A DNA stretch of 15,753 nt from the NCBI GenBank assembly GCA_024231375.1, contig JAAEQP010000104.1:1-15753 (forward strand), read 5' to 3'. Of the stretch, positions 9,083 to 14,820 are shown piece after piece. Position numbers and translations under genes: made by a program. The notes under the pieces are model-generated. The model searched no databases. It worked only from the letters and a program-made list of their open reading frames with translations, and was not told the origin of the DNA. Each line of letters starts with the position of its first letter. The stretch's first letter is position 1. This DNA is from a bacterium. GTDB lineage: Bacteria; Hydrogenedentota; Hydrogenedentia; Hydrogenedentiales; SLHB01.

Positions 9083-9114
9083 CTACAATACCCGCGACCC
9101 CCTCCGGGGTTTCA
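9083..9114 (-). promoter_or_regulatory. Candidate promoter for the secreted helical protein
   Basis: On the minus strand TGAAAC (9114-9109) is followed after 17 bases by GTATTGTAG (9091-9083). This matches the arrangement before the macroglobulin gene (GGAAC, 16 bases, GTATTATAG), differing at one base in the downstream 9-mer. The start codon would lie about 18 bases from the predicted transcription start. Assignment is by eye only. Confidence 0.3.
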
Positions 9115-9141
9115 TCCAACGGTTCGTCCCTGCTCCGTCCC

Positions 9142-9168
9142 ATAGGTCGTATAGGTCCAATAGGTCCT
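9142..9168. repeat. Three tandem 9-bp repeats, ATAGGTCNN
   Basis: ATAGGTCGT (9142-9150), ATAGGTCCA (9151-9159) and ATAGGTCCT (9160-9168) lie head to tail, followed by a broken fourth unit starting AT. They sit between two divergent genes and just upstream of a sigma70-like promoter for the plus-strand gene. The period is 9 and seven positions are invariant. The array could be a transcription-factor binding array or a short dispersed genomic repeat; the window alone cannot separate these. Confidence 0.7.
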
Positions 9169-9187
9169 ATTCCGGTGTCCCCTCCGT

Positions 9188-9217
9188 TTGACCATCCCCG
9201 CCACGGGCGCGTAAACT
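9188..9217 (+). promoter_or_regulatory. Candidate sigma70-like promoter for the C45-type hydrolase
   Basis: TTGACC (9188-9193; 5 of 6 to consensus) and TAAACT (9212-9217; 4 of 6) are 18 bases apart. The start would fall near 9224, giving a leader of about 30 bases before the GTG start. This supports a start downstream of the window's longer open frame. Confidence 0.4.
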
Positions 9218-9242
9218 CGCTGCGGACTACGGCGTTAATGAC

Positions 9243-9247
9243 AGGAG
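9243..9247 (+). promoter_or_regulatory. Ribosome binding site deciding a GTG start
   Basis: AGGAG lies 8 bases before GTG at 9256. The in-frame ATG at 9238 precedes this site and has no Shine-Dalgarno of its own. The GTG start also places the basic n-region and hydrophobic core of the signal peptide at the N-terminus. Confidence 0.65.
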
Positions 9248-9255
9248 ACTTCCTT

Positions 9256-10494
9256 GTGAGAAATGCAATTCTTCCGAAATTCTCAGTAACCTTCTTCACA
9301 TTCGCGGCGATACTACTTGCCCTGCTGCTCTGCGCACCCGCGCAGGCCGAGAGCCAGCGCCTCAGCATCGGCGAAGGGGCCGACGAGATTCCCCTGCTGA
9401 TTGTCGAAGGGACCCCCTACGAAATGGGCAAGGCCTTCGGGTCATTGATGAAGACCGAGATTCAGACCCTGTTCAATCGCGTGAGAGTCGGATTGGAGTT
9501 GGTTGGCGAAGAACGGCACACGCCCGAGAGCCTCGACGCCGCCTGGGCCCAGTTGGAACCCCACACCGACGAGCGGTTCAAGGAGGAGATGCGCGGGTTG
9601 GCCGACGGCGCCGAATTGCCTCTCGAAGACGTGGTGCGGTTGCACACGTTCCCGGCCGTGTCGGATTACGCATGCAGCGCCGCGGCCATGTGGGGCGAGG
9701 CCACCAAAGACGACCACCTCTACCAGATCCGCAACCTGGACTGGATCATGGAAGGCGGGTTTCAGGACTACCCCGTCGTCGTGGTGTACGTGCCGGATGA
9801 AGGCGTGCCCCACGTGAACGTCACGTTTGCGGGCTTTATCGGATGCAACACCGGCATGAACGCCGAAGGCATCACCCTGTCCGAAATCGGCGACTCGCCG
9901 GGCCGGGAGTATCCCTTCGACCTCAACGGTACCCATTTCACGACCATGTTCCGCACCATCCTTTATGACGCCACGAATTTGGGTGAAGCGGTCGACATGA
10001 TCAAGAACGCCAAACGCATCAAGAAGTACCATTTCGTCGTGGGCGACGGTGCGCCGAAAGGCGACCGCGAGAAAGGCGCCGTGAAGATGAAGGCCCACGC
10101 GCCCGACCTCATCATCTGGACCGACAACGACGAGAACGACGACGATGCGCCCAACGTGATGAACGACCTCGTGTACCACGCCGAAGGCCGCGACCCCCTC
10201 GCGTGGGAACACATCCAGGCCAACTACGGCAGCTACGATTCCCAGAGCATGATTGGGTTCTCCAAAGCCGTACCCACCCACGGCGGCAACCTGCTCGACG
10301 TGGTGTACGACGCAACGGGGCAGGAGTTGTGGGTGGCCTACGCCGAGAAGATGGACGAAGCCTACAAACGCCCCTTCGTGCATTTGGACCTCAAAGAACA
10401 CTTCCGCAAGACCAGCGCCAGCCACACAATCCTTCTCTTGCTCGTGCCCGCCGTGCTCATCGTGGCCCTGGTCGTCTTCATCCGCACGCGGTAG
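9256..10494 (+). CDS. Exported C45/AAT-family Ntn hydrolase with C-terminal membrane anchor
   Basis: 412 residues from the GTG start. Seen: a signal peptide (cleavage likely after AQA, residue 31), then the family's N-terminal motif EGTPYEMGKAFGSLM. The candidate nucleophile is C140 in YACSAAA, followed 20 residues later by RNLDW (N160, D162). Then comes GCNTGMNAEGITLSE (about 196-210). Family knowledge: peptidase C45 / acyl-CoA:6-aminopenicillanate acyltransferase-like proteins are Ntn hydrolases that self-cleave before a Cys, which becomes the N-terminal nucleophile acting on linear amide bonds. The substrate is unknown here. Odd points are a very acidic stretch near 288-296 (TDNDENDDD) and a hydrophobic helix at about 389-409 followed by RTR, predicting a type I membrane protein with its catalytic part outside the cytoplasm. 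The gene is divergent from the secreted helical protein and ends in repeat-rich DNA. Confidence 0.85.
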   Translation: MRNAILPKFSVTFFTFAAILLALLLCAPAQAESQRLSIGEGADEIPLLIVEGTPYEMGKAFGSLMKTEIQTLFNRVRVGLELVGEERHTPESLDAAWAQLEPHTDERFKEEMRGLADGAELPLEDVVRLHTFPAVSDYACSAAAMWGEATKDDHLYQIRNLDWIMEGGFQDYPVVVVYVPDEGVPHVNVTFAGFIGCNTGMNAEGITLSEIGDSPGREYPFDLNGTHFTTMFRTILYDATNLGEAVDMIKNAKRIKKYHFVVGDGAPKGDREKGAVKMKAHAPDLIIWTDNDENDDDAPNVMNDLVYHAEGRDPLAWEHIQANYGSYDSQSMIGFSKAVPTHGGNLLDVVYDATGQELWVAYAEKMDEAYKRPFVHLDLKEHFRKTSASHTILLLLVPAVLIVALVVFIRTR

Positions 10495-10539
10495 GAGTTC
10501 GAAACCGAAGGCCCGGAGTGGGGGAGAAGCGGGCTCTTC

Positions 10540-10589
10540 GGTAGGGCCGCGCTCCGTCGCGGCCGGCGCTGACCGGATTCCCTCTTGGT
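10540..10589 (+). repeat. 50-bp hairpin repeat, copy 1
   Basis: Begins GGTAGGGCCGCGC and ends CTCTTGGT. It contains a perfect 7-bp stem GGCCGCG/CGCGGCC (10545-10551 and 1058-10564 relative to the same line, i.e. 10558-10564) with a 6-base loop. About 80% identical by eye to the copy at 10694-10743, with no gap. Such short GC-rich palindromes in intergenic DNA resemble REP elements. Confidence 0.75.
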
Positions 10590-10591
10590 AC

Positions 10592-10659
10592 GTAGTGCGC
10601 CCTTCAGGGCGTTCTTGTGCGTCGGTGTGAATCCAAGAACGGCCTGAAGGCCGCACTAC
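10592..10659. repeat. Long near-perfect inverted repeat (REP/BIME-like), possible bidirectional terminator
   Basis: Two 26-base arms (10592-10617 and 10634-10659) are reverse complements at 24 of 26 positions, with a 16-base loop. Each arm starts or ends with GTAGTGCG / CGCACTAC and contains its own small palindrome (CGCCCTTCAGGGCG in the left arm, CGGCCTGAAGGCCG in the right). The only two differences between the arms are at paired positions inside that palindrome. The element lies between the convergent ends of the C45-type hydrolase gene and the membrane protein gene, so it may also stop transcription from both sides. Confidence 0.8.
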
Positions 10660-10693
10660 ATACAAGGAACCCCGCCCCGTCGGTCCCTCCCCC

Positions 10694-10743
10694 GGTAGGG
10701 CCGCGCACTGTCGCGGCCGGTGCTACGCGGAATTACTCTTGGT
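10694..10743 (+). repeat. 50-bp hairpin repeat, copy 2, overlapping a gene end
   Basis: Same orientation and length as the copy at 10540-10589, with GGCCGCG (10699-10705) and CGCGGCC (10712-10718) forming a hairpin around a 6-base loop. Its last 21 bases lie inside the minus-strand membrane protein gene, where they encode the final residues and the stop codon. Confidence 0.75.
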
Positions 10744-11856
10744 GCGCCGCCCACCCCTCCGCCACCGCGCCGCCACAACCGCGAACACAACCAACGCCAC
10801 GCACAACGCCAGAAGCGCCCCCTTCACGCCCCAGTTGTTCAGAAGAAGCTCCCGGGCATACTCCCGCGGCACGCTCTGCTCTTGCCTGGCCAGAAAATAG
10901 ACATCCGATTTGTAGTCCGATCTATCCTTCCTCCAGCGGATGAACTTCTCGGGGTCCCACGGTGCAATGGCGAGTTCTTCATCCGATGGCGGCACGCCAA
11001 TGGCGCACGCTTCAGGTACTACCTCTGTCATGAGGGTGGATAGACGGCTACCGCCTTTTCCGTACGCCCCGAATTCACAACTGGAGGGGATCCAATGCCC
11101 AACGCCTACGGAGACGGGCTCCCCATATGGGTACTTTCCCACCAATTCGCCGTCCCTCTCCTGCCTTTCCTCGACCAGCGTGTCGCCACGTGTTGGGTCG
11201 AAGATGCGGGTGTAACACCACAAGGGAATCGTCATCCGGCGGATTCGACGATCTTTGATGCGCAATGCGAGGCAGTGATCGTTTCCCAGTCGCGGGTCAG
11301 CCCCAACCAGTTCCAGCGCGAAAGTCCCAGATTCGACGACTGACTCTACGCTCGGGTGGAATCCATCACTCCAGGGAAACAGGTGACGCGCCACGACGCG
11401 GTTGAAGGGCCACATGCATAGACCGAAGTCGTCTTCGAGTTTGTTGAATACAGCATCGTCCATGAACCGCGCGTCCCAGACGTAGCCATCGCCCGCGTCA
11501 ATGACGCCTCCGTTCCGTGCAATCCGGCGAATGCGCTCCCCTGACAAGGACTCCAGTGTAAGCACCCACTCCTGGCGGCTCCGCCATGCGAACTCCACAA
11601 AGCAGGGCTGGGAGGCCTCCCTAAGCATTATGGCTCGCCATTGCGCATCCATGAAGTGACCGTCTGGTGGCGTAGACGGAGAAGGCGGCGTGTACTCAAA
11701 CCTCAGCCGAACACGGCCACATTCCATCGCGCGCTCGCGCTCGATTGCTCGGAGCCATACCTCGCGCGGGTTCATCTCCTCCTCGGCGACTCCGCATAGG
11801 GACGATAGCGCGAACGCTGCTATAAACGCGACACGAGTTACGGCAATCAACTTCAC
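10723..11856 (-). CDS. Exported single-pass membrane protein of unknown function
   Basis: 377 residues from GTG at 11856. Seen: a signal peptide (VKLIAVTRVAFIAAFALSS), no valid lipobox around its Cys, a large region of mixed charge with many Trp and Tyr, one C-terminal helix (about 346-363), and a short Arg-rich tail (RWRRGGRR). This predicts a type I protein with its main domain outside the cytoplasm. I recognise no family; LolA-like lipid-binding folds look loosely similar in composition, which is weak evidence. The frame also opens at TTG 11898 (14 residues longer), but a TTGACA-based promoter would place its -10 box directly next to that TTG, and the GTG gives a normal signal peptide. The last codons (TKSNSA and stop) come from a 50-bp repeat, so the natural C-terminus may have been altered by repeat insertion. 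Confidence 0.8.
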   Translation of the reverse strand: MKLIAVTRVAFIAAFALSSLCGVAEEEMNPREVWLRAIERERAMECGRVRLRFEYTPPSPSTPPDGHFMDAQWRAIMLREASQPCFVEFAWRSRQEWVLTLESLSGERIRRIARNGGVIDAGDGYVWDARFMDDAVFNKLEDDFGLCMWPFNRVVARHLFPWSDGFHPSVESVVESGTFALELVGADPRLGNDHCLALRIKDRRIRRMTIPLWCYTRIFDPTRGDTLVEERQERDGELVGKYPYGEPVSVGVGHWIPSSCEFGAYGKGGSRLSTLMTEVVPEACAIGVPPSDEELAIAPWDPEKFIRWRKDRSDYKSDVYFLARQEQSVPREYARELLLNNWGVKGALLALCVALVVFAVVAARWRRGGRRTKSNSA

Positions 11857-11898
11857 GGTGCGGCCCCACGTGGTTATCGAACTGAACCCCCTCGGCAA

Positions 11899-11927
11899 AC
11901 GCTACCACCAAGTCATGAAACTGTCAA
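11899..11927 (-). promoter_or_regulatory. Candidate promoter for the membrane protein gene
   Basis: On the minus strand a perfect TTGACA (11927-11922) is followed by 17 bases and TAGCGT (11904-11899; 3 of 6 to TATAAT). The predicted transcription start near 11892 lies downstream of the TTG codon at 11898 and about 36 bases before the GTG at 11856. The weak -10 keeps confidence low. Confidence 0.35.
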
Positions 11928-11952
11928 TATGACGCAGCGCGCCTCTCCCCCT

Positions 11953-12007
11953 CAAGGTGTGCCACCGACAAACTCGTTTGTCGGTGTCCGGGCTTCACAC
12001 CACCTTG
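11953..12007. repeat. Nested inverted repeat between divergent genes (operator or hairpin)
   Basis: The core is a perfect 11-bp inverted repeat, CACCGACAAAC (11963-11973) and GTTTGTCGGTG (11976-11986), around only two bases. It is framed by CAAGGTG (11953-11959) and CACCTTG (12001-12007), a second 7-bp pair. The region separates two divergently transcribed genes and lies upstream of both, so a dimeric repressor site is plausible. As RNA it would form a strong hairpin. Confidence 0.65.
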
Positions 12008-12073
12008 TGGCCCCACCTCACTTTTTGATAGCGTGGCGGCCATCACGGCGACCATCCACAGGGGGACAACCGA

Positions 12074-13276
12074 ATGACTCAGCCCAGTCTTGCACTTCTC
12101 ATCCTGGCAGCGACCACGACCGCCCTCTTCTGCGGTTCCGCACTTGCCCAGGACCAGGCCGTGCCGCTTGGCTACCAACTTGAGTGCAGCGAGATCTACC
12201 CGGCTTGCAAGCCGGGCGAGAGCTGGTTCCAACCGCGGCCTGTGGCCATCCCGGGCCGGGGTGCGGACGGCGCGCCGGTCGTGGTGATGACCATCCAGAG
12301 GGCGCTGGGTTCCGATTTCTTCACGGGGCTGGCCGTGGCGCGCACAGACGACATGGGCGCGACCTGGACCGAGCCCCGTGAGTTGCCGCAACTGGGCTGG
12401 CGTGATGCGGAGAACGACCTGACCGTGGGCGTGTGCGATTTCACGTGGGCATGGCATGCGCCGACCGGCAAAGCCCTCGGGATCGGGCACACCGCGCGAT
12501 ACACGAAGAAGGGATTCGCGGGGTACGGCAACCGCAGGGACACGGTGTACTCGGTCTACGACCCGGATGCAGACACTTGGTCGCCCTGGACGGTGCTCGA
12601 GTTCCCCGAAACCGACAACGACGGATACTTCTTTAACGGCGTTCATGGTCAGTGGTTGGTCGAACCCGGCGGAACCGTCCTTGTGCCCGTCTACTTCATC
12701 CCCAAGGGCAAACCCTTCCTTTCGCCCGGCGCGGTGTTCCGGTGCGCTTTCGATGGGACCTCGCTCCGCATTCTCGAAAAGGGCAGCGAGTTGCATCACC
12801 CCGTGCCGCGCGGGTTGTACGAGAAATCGCTGACCTTCTACGGCGGCCGCTACTACATGACCATGCGCAATGACAAGAACGGGTTCGTGGCCGTCAGTGA
12901 TGATGGCCTGCACTTCGGCCCTATCAAGGCGTGGACCTTCGACGACGGGTCGGACCTGGGCAGCTACAACACCCAACAGAAGTGGGTCACCCACAGCGAC
13001 GGACTGTTCCTGGTCTACACGCGCCGGGGCGCGGACAACGACCACATCGTGCGTCATCGTGCGCCCTTGTTCATTGCCCAGGTGGACGTGGAGCGTCTGT
13101 GCGTCCTGCGCGCGACCGAACGTGTCGCCGTACCCGAGCGTGGCAGGGCCTTGGGCAACTTCGACGCCACGACCATCAACGACAAGGAAACGTGGATTAC
13201 GGTTGCGGGCGGACCCACCTACTGCGCCCGGATTACGTGGGCCACGCCGAACCGCCTCGTCAGCCGGGTGAACTGA
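12074..13276 (+). CDS. Secreted sialidase/BNR-repeat-like beta-propeller protein
   Basis: 400 residues. The ATG at 12074 has AGGGGG eight bases upstream. A signal peptide ends near ALA (residue 25). The mature protein is Trp/Tyr/Gly-rich with propeller-like repeats. One good Asp-box motif, ARTDDMGATWTEP (about 89-100), follows the SxDxGxTW pattern, and a weaker one is AVSDDGLHFGP (about 272-282). Further blade-like segments are YSVYDPDADTWSPW and FYGGRYYMTMRNDKNG. Family knowledge: Asp boxes mark the six-bladed propeller of exo-alpha-sialidases and related glycan-binding or hydrolysing proteins, usually exported. I cannot identify the Arg triad or the Tyr/Glu nucleophile pair, so sialidase activity is not established. 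It may act on other sugars or only bind. It stands alone between a structured divergent region and the DUF11 gene. Confidence 0.75.
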   Translation: MTQPSLALLILAATTTALFCGSALAQDQAVPLGYQLECSEIYPACKPGESWFQPRPVAIPGRGADGAPVVVMTIQRALGSDFFTGLAVARTDDMGATWTEPRELPQLGWRDAENDLTVGVCDFTWAWHAPTGKALGIGHTARYTKKGFAGYGNRRDTVYSVYDPDADTWSPWTVLEFPETDNDGYFFNGVHGQWLVEPGGTVLVPVYFIPKGKPFLSPGAVFRCAFDGTSLRILEKGSELHHPVPRGLYEKSLTFYGGRYYMTMRNDKNGFVAVSDDGLHFGPIKAWTFDDGSDLGSYNTQQKWVTHSDGLFLVYTRRGADNDHIVRHRAPLFIAQVDVERLCVLRATERVAVPERGRALGNFDATTINDKETWITVAGGPTYCARITWATPNRLVSRVN

Positions 13277-13294
13277 GCACGAAACGCGCAATCC

Positions 13295-13323
13295 TCGACT
13301 TTCGCGGCTTTCTGGTCTATGCT
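13295..13323 (+). promoter_or_regulatory. Candidate promoter for the DUF11/Fn3 surface protein
   Basis: TCGACT (13295-13300; 4 of 6 to TTGACA), 17 bases, TATGCT (13318-13323; 4 of 6 to TATAAT). The predicted start near 13331 leaves a leader of about 70 bases. Spacing is optimal but both boxes are imperfect. Confidence 0.3.
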
Positions 13324-13387
13324 GAGGCCCAGGTTTGGGGTCTTGGGGCAACCGGTGGCGGCCCGCGCGCGTGCCATCGGACAAAGC

Positions 13388-13393
13388 GGGAGG
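13388..13393 (+). promoter_or_regulatory. Ribosome binding site deciding the ATG start at 13401
   Basis: GGGAGG lies 7 bases before ATG 13401. The frame is open upstream to a TTG at 13335, but this strong site and the signal peptide beginning MRNLRSG select the ATG. Confidence 0.75.
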
Positions 13394-13400
13394 TCATTTT

Positions 13401-14780
13401 ATGCGTAATCTGCGTTCTGGATTGTTCTGTCTCCGCGGAAGTCGAAACGTGGTGTCGACTATCTTTTGCGGACTCTTCTTGTTGGCGTTCGTCGGTTCGG
13501 CCGGCCACGCCGGGGCCGATGCCGACGTGGAACTCACGATGGAGACGGACCTGGACATCGTGACGGCGGGCAACCTCCTGCGATACACCCTCCGCGTGTT
13601 GAACACTGGACCGGATCCAGTCACGAACGTCTACATTGAGGACTATCTTCCGGCAGAGGTGGAGGTCGTAGCCGTTGCCCTTAGCGACGGCGATTGCCTC
13701 GCAGGAACCCCCGGCGACCCCAATGCCCCAACCCTAGGGGTTATCGACGACCTTTCGGCGGGCGAGTCTGCGGCGCTCTCGATCTGGGTGCGTGTGAAGC
13801 CCGATGTGCCGGTTAACCCTCTGCTGCCTTGCGATCTGCCGGTGCCGTTCTGCCGCGGCCGGATCTTCAACGACGCCGTGGTGTTCTGTTCGGACCCCGA
13901 CCCGGACGAATCGAACAACCTGGACCACAGAAGCACGGACGTGAAGTTCGAGGCCGACCTGCAGGTGTTCGCGGCGGACATTCCGGACATCGTGGAAGCA
14001 GGCGATCTGTTGAGCTACGAACTGGTCGTCAACAATGCGGGCCCCTCACTGTCACGCGAGGTCGTCTTGTACGCGCAGTTGCCTGATGAGGTTGAGTTCG
14101 TGTCATTGGCATTGGCCAAAGACAGCAAGGGCGTAATCGAGGATTTCATCATTACGGCTCAAAACGAACTCCTCATGAACCTTGGCGACCTGCCGCCCGG
14201 CGCTCCGCCGTTGGGTCAGGCGAATGTGCTCATCAACACCCAGGTGCTGCCTGGCACGGCTGCGGGGACGATCACGCTTGCTGGCCAGGCCTTCACGAGG
14301 CAGACGTTCGACCCGGACGCCCTGAGTAGTGTGGACACGGAAGACACCCTCGTCGTGGCCTGCGACCTGCCGGATGCGCCGGAAAACGTCGATGCGACGG
14401 ACGGCGTCCACGTGCAGACGGTCGTGGTAACGTGGGACGAGGTCGTTGACGCGACGGCCTACAATGTTTACCGGAACACGAGCGACAGTTTCGGCACGGC
14501 GGAACTCTTGGCAACGGTGCCGGACCTCGCCTTCCTGGACTACCGTCCCGCCACCGGGGCCGGCGCCTTCTCGTGCGGCACCCAAGGCATTCAGGTCTTC
14601 TACTACTGGGTGACGGCCGTCGATTCCTGCGGCGAAAGCGCGCCCAGCGTGCCCGACACCGGCTACGAAAACGCGGCCAAGTCGGCTACCGACGAGGCGT
14701 CCGCGCTTGGCGGGTTCGCGCTGCCCATGCTGGCCGTCACGGCCGCGTGGTTGGCACTCCGCCGCAAGCGCCGTAGTTAG
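13401..14780 (+). CDS. Surface protein with two DUF11-like domains, a fibronectin type III domain and a C-terminal anchor
   Basis: 459 residues. A signal peptide precedes AGHA (residue 37). Two similar domains follow, at about 41-165 and 184-310. Each opens with a variant of the DUF11 pattern: AGNLLRYTLRVLNTGPDPVTNV and then YLPAEVEVV in the first, AGDLLSYELVVNNAGPS and then QLPDEVEFVSL in the second. A fibronectin type III-like domain runs from about 320 to 430 (PDAPENVDATDG, VVVTWDEVVDATAYNVYR). The end is SALGGF, a hydrophobic helix (about 438-453) and RRKRRS, a small tripartite tail like GlyGly-CTERM-type sorting signals. The protein is strongly acidic, with scattered Cys that could pair outside the cell. 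Family knowledge: DUF11 and Fn3 domains are adhesive or structural and carry no known catalysis. Its role here is unknown; cell-surface display is the likely outcome. Confidence 0.85.
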   Translation: MRNLRSGLFCLRGSRNVVSTIFCGLFLLAFVGSAGHAGADADVELTMETDLDIVTAGNLLRYTLRVLNTGPDPVTNVYIEDYLPAEVEVVAVALSDGDCLAGTPGDPNAPTLGVIDDLSAGESAALSIWVRVKPDVPVNPLLPCDLPVPFCRGRIFNDAVVFCSDPDPDESNNLDHRSTDVKFEADLQVFAADIPDIVEAGDLLSYELVVNNAGPSLSREVVLYAQLPDEVEFVSLALAKDSKGVIEDFIITAQNELLMNLGDLPPGAPPLGQANVLINTQVLPGTAAGTITLAGQAFTRQTFDPDALSSVDTEDTLVVACDLPDAPENVDATDGVHVQTVVVTWDEVVDATAYNVYRNTSDSFGTAELLATVPDLAFLDYRPATGAGAFSCGTQGIQVFYYWVTAVDSCGESAPSVPDTGYENAAKSATDEASALGGFALPMLAVTAAWLALRRKRRS

Positions 14781-14794
14781 TCGCAGCGCACCGT

Positions 14795-14820
14795 GTCGGG
14801 CTGGTTCAGTCCAGCCCGAC
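14795..14820. terminator. Bidirectional hairpin between convergent genes, containing a stop codon
   Basis: GTCGGGCTGG (14795-14804) and CCAGCCCGAC (14811-14820) form a perfect 10-bp stem with a 6-base loop, 14 bases after the stop of the plus-strand surface protein. GCGTTTCTTC follows on the plus strand, a weak T-rich tract. The loop holds the TGA stop (14808-14806) of the minus-strand gene, so the stem also encodes that protein's last residues. A terminator for the plus-strand gene is likely; the minus side has no T-run. Confidence 0.6.

Noticed and set aside
8496..9368. Longer minus-strand open frame overlapping the secreted helical protein
   Set aside because: Out of frame with the signal-peptide protein, crosses the tandem repeats and the divergent promoter region, and has Arg/Gly-biased composition.
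10592..10659. CRISPR repeat pair or riboswitch
   Set aside because: Only two arms in inverted orientation, no regular spacers, and the location between gene ends does not suit a riboswitch.
9442..10665. Minus-strand open frame of 407 codons opposite the C45-type hydrolase
   Set aside because: Shadow frame; the plus-strand protein has a signal peptide, family motifs and a ribosome site, while this frame runs into intergenic repeats.
11924..13384. Minus-strand open frame of 486 codons opposite the sialidase-like gene
   Set aside because: Shadow frame with biased composition; the sense protein has a signal peptide, an Asp box and a good ribosome site.
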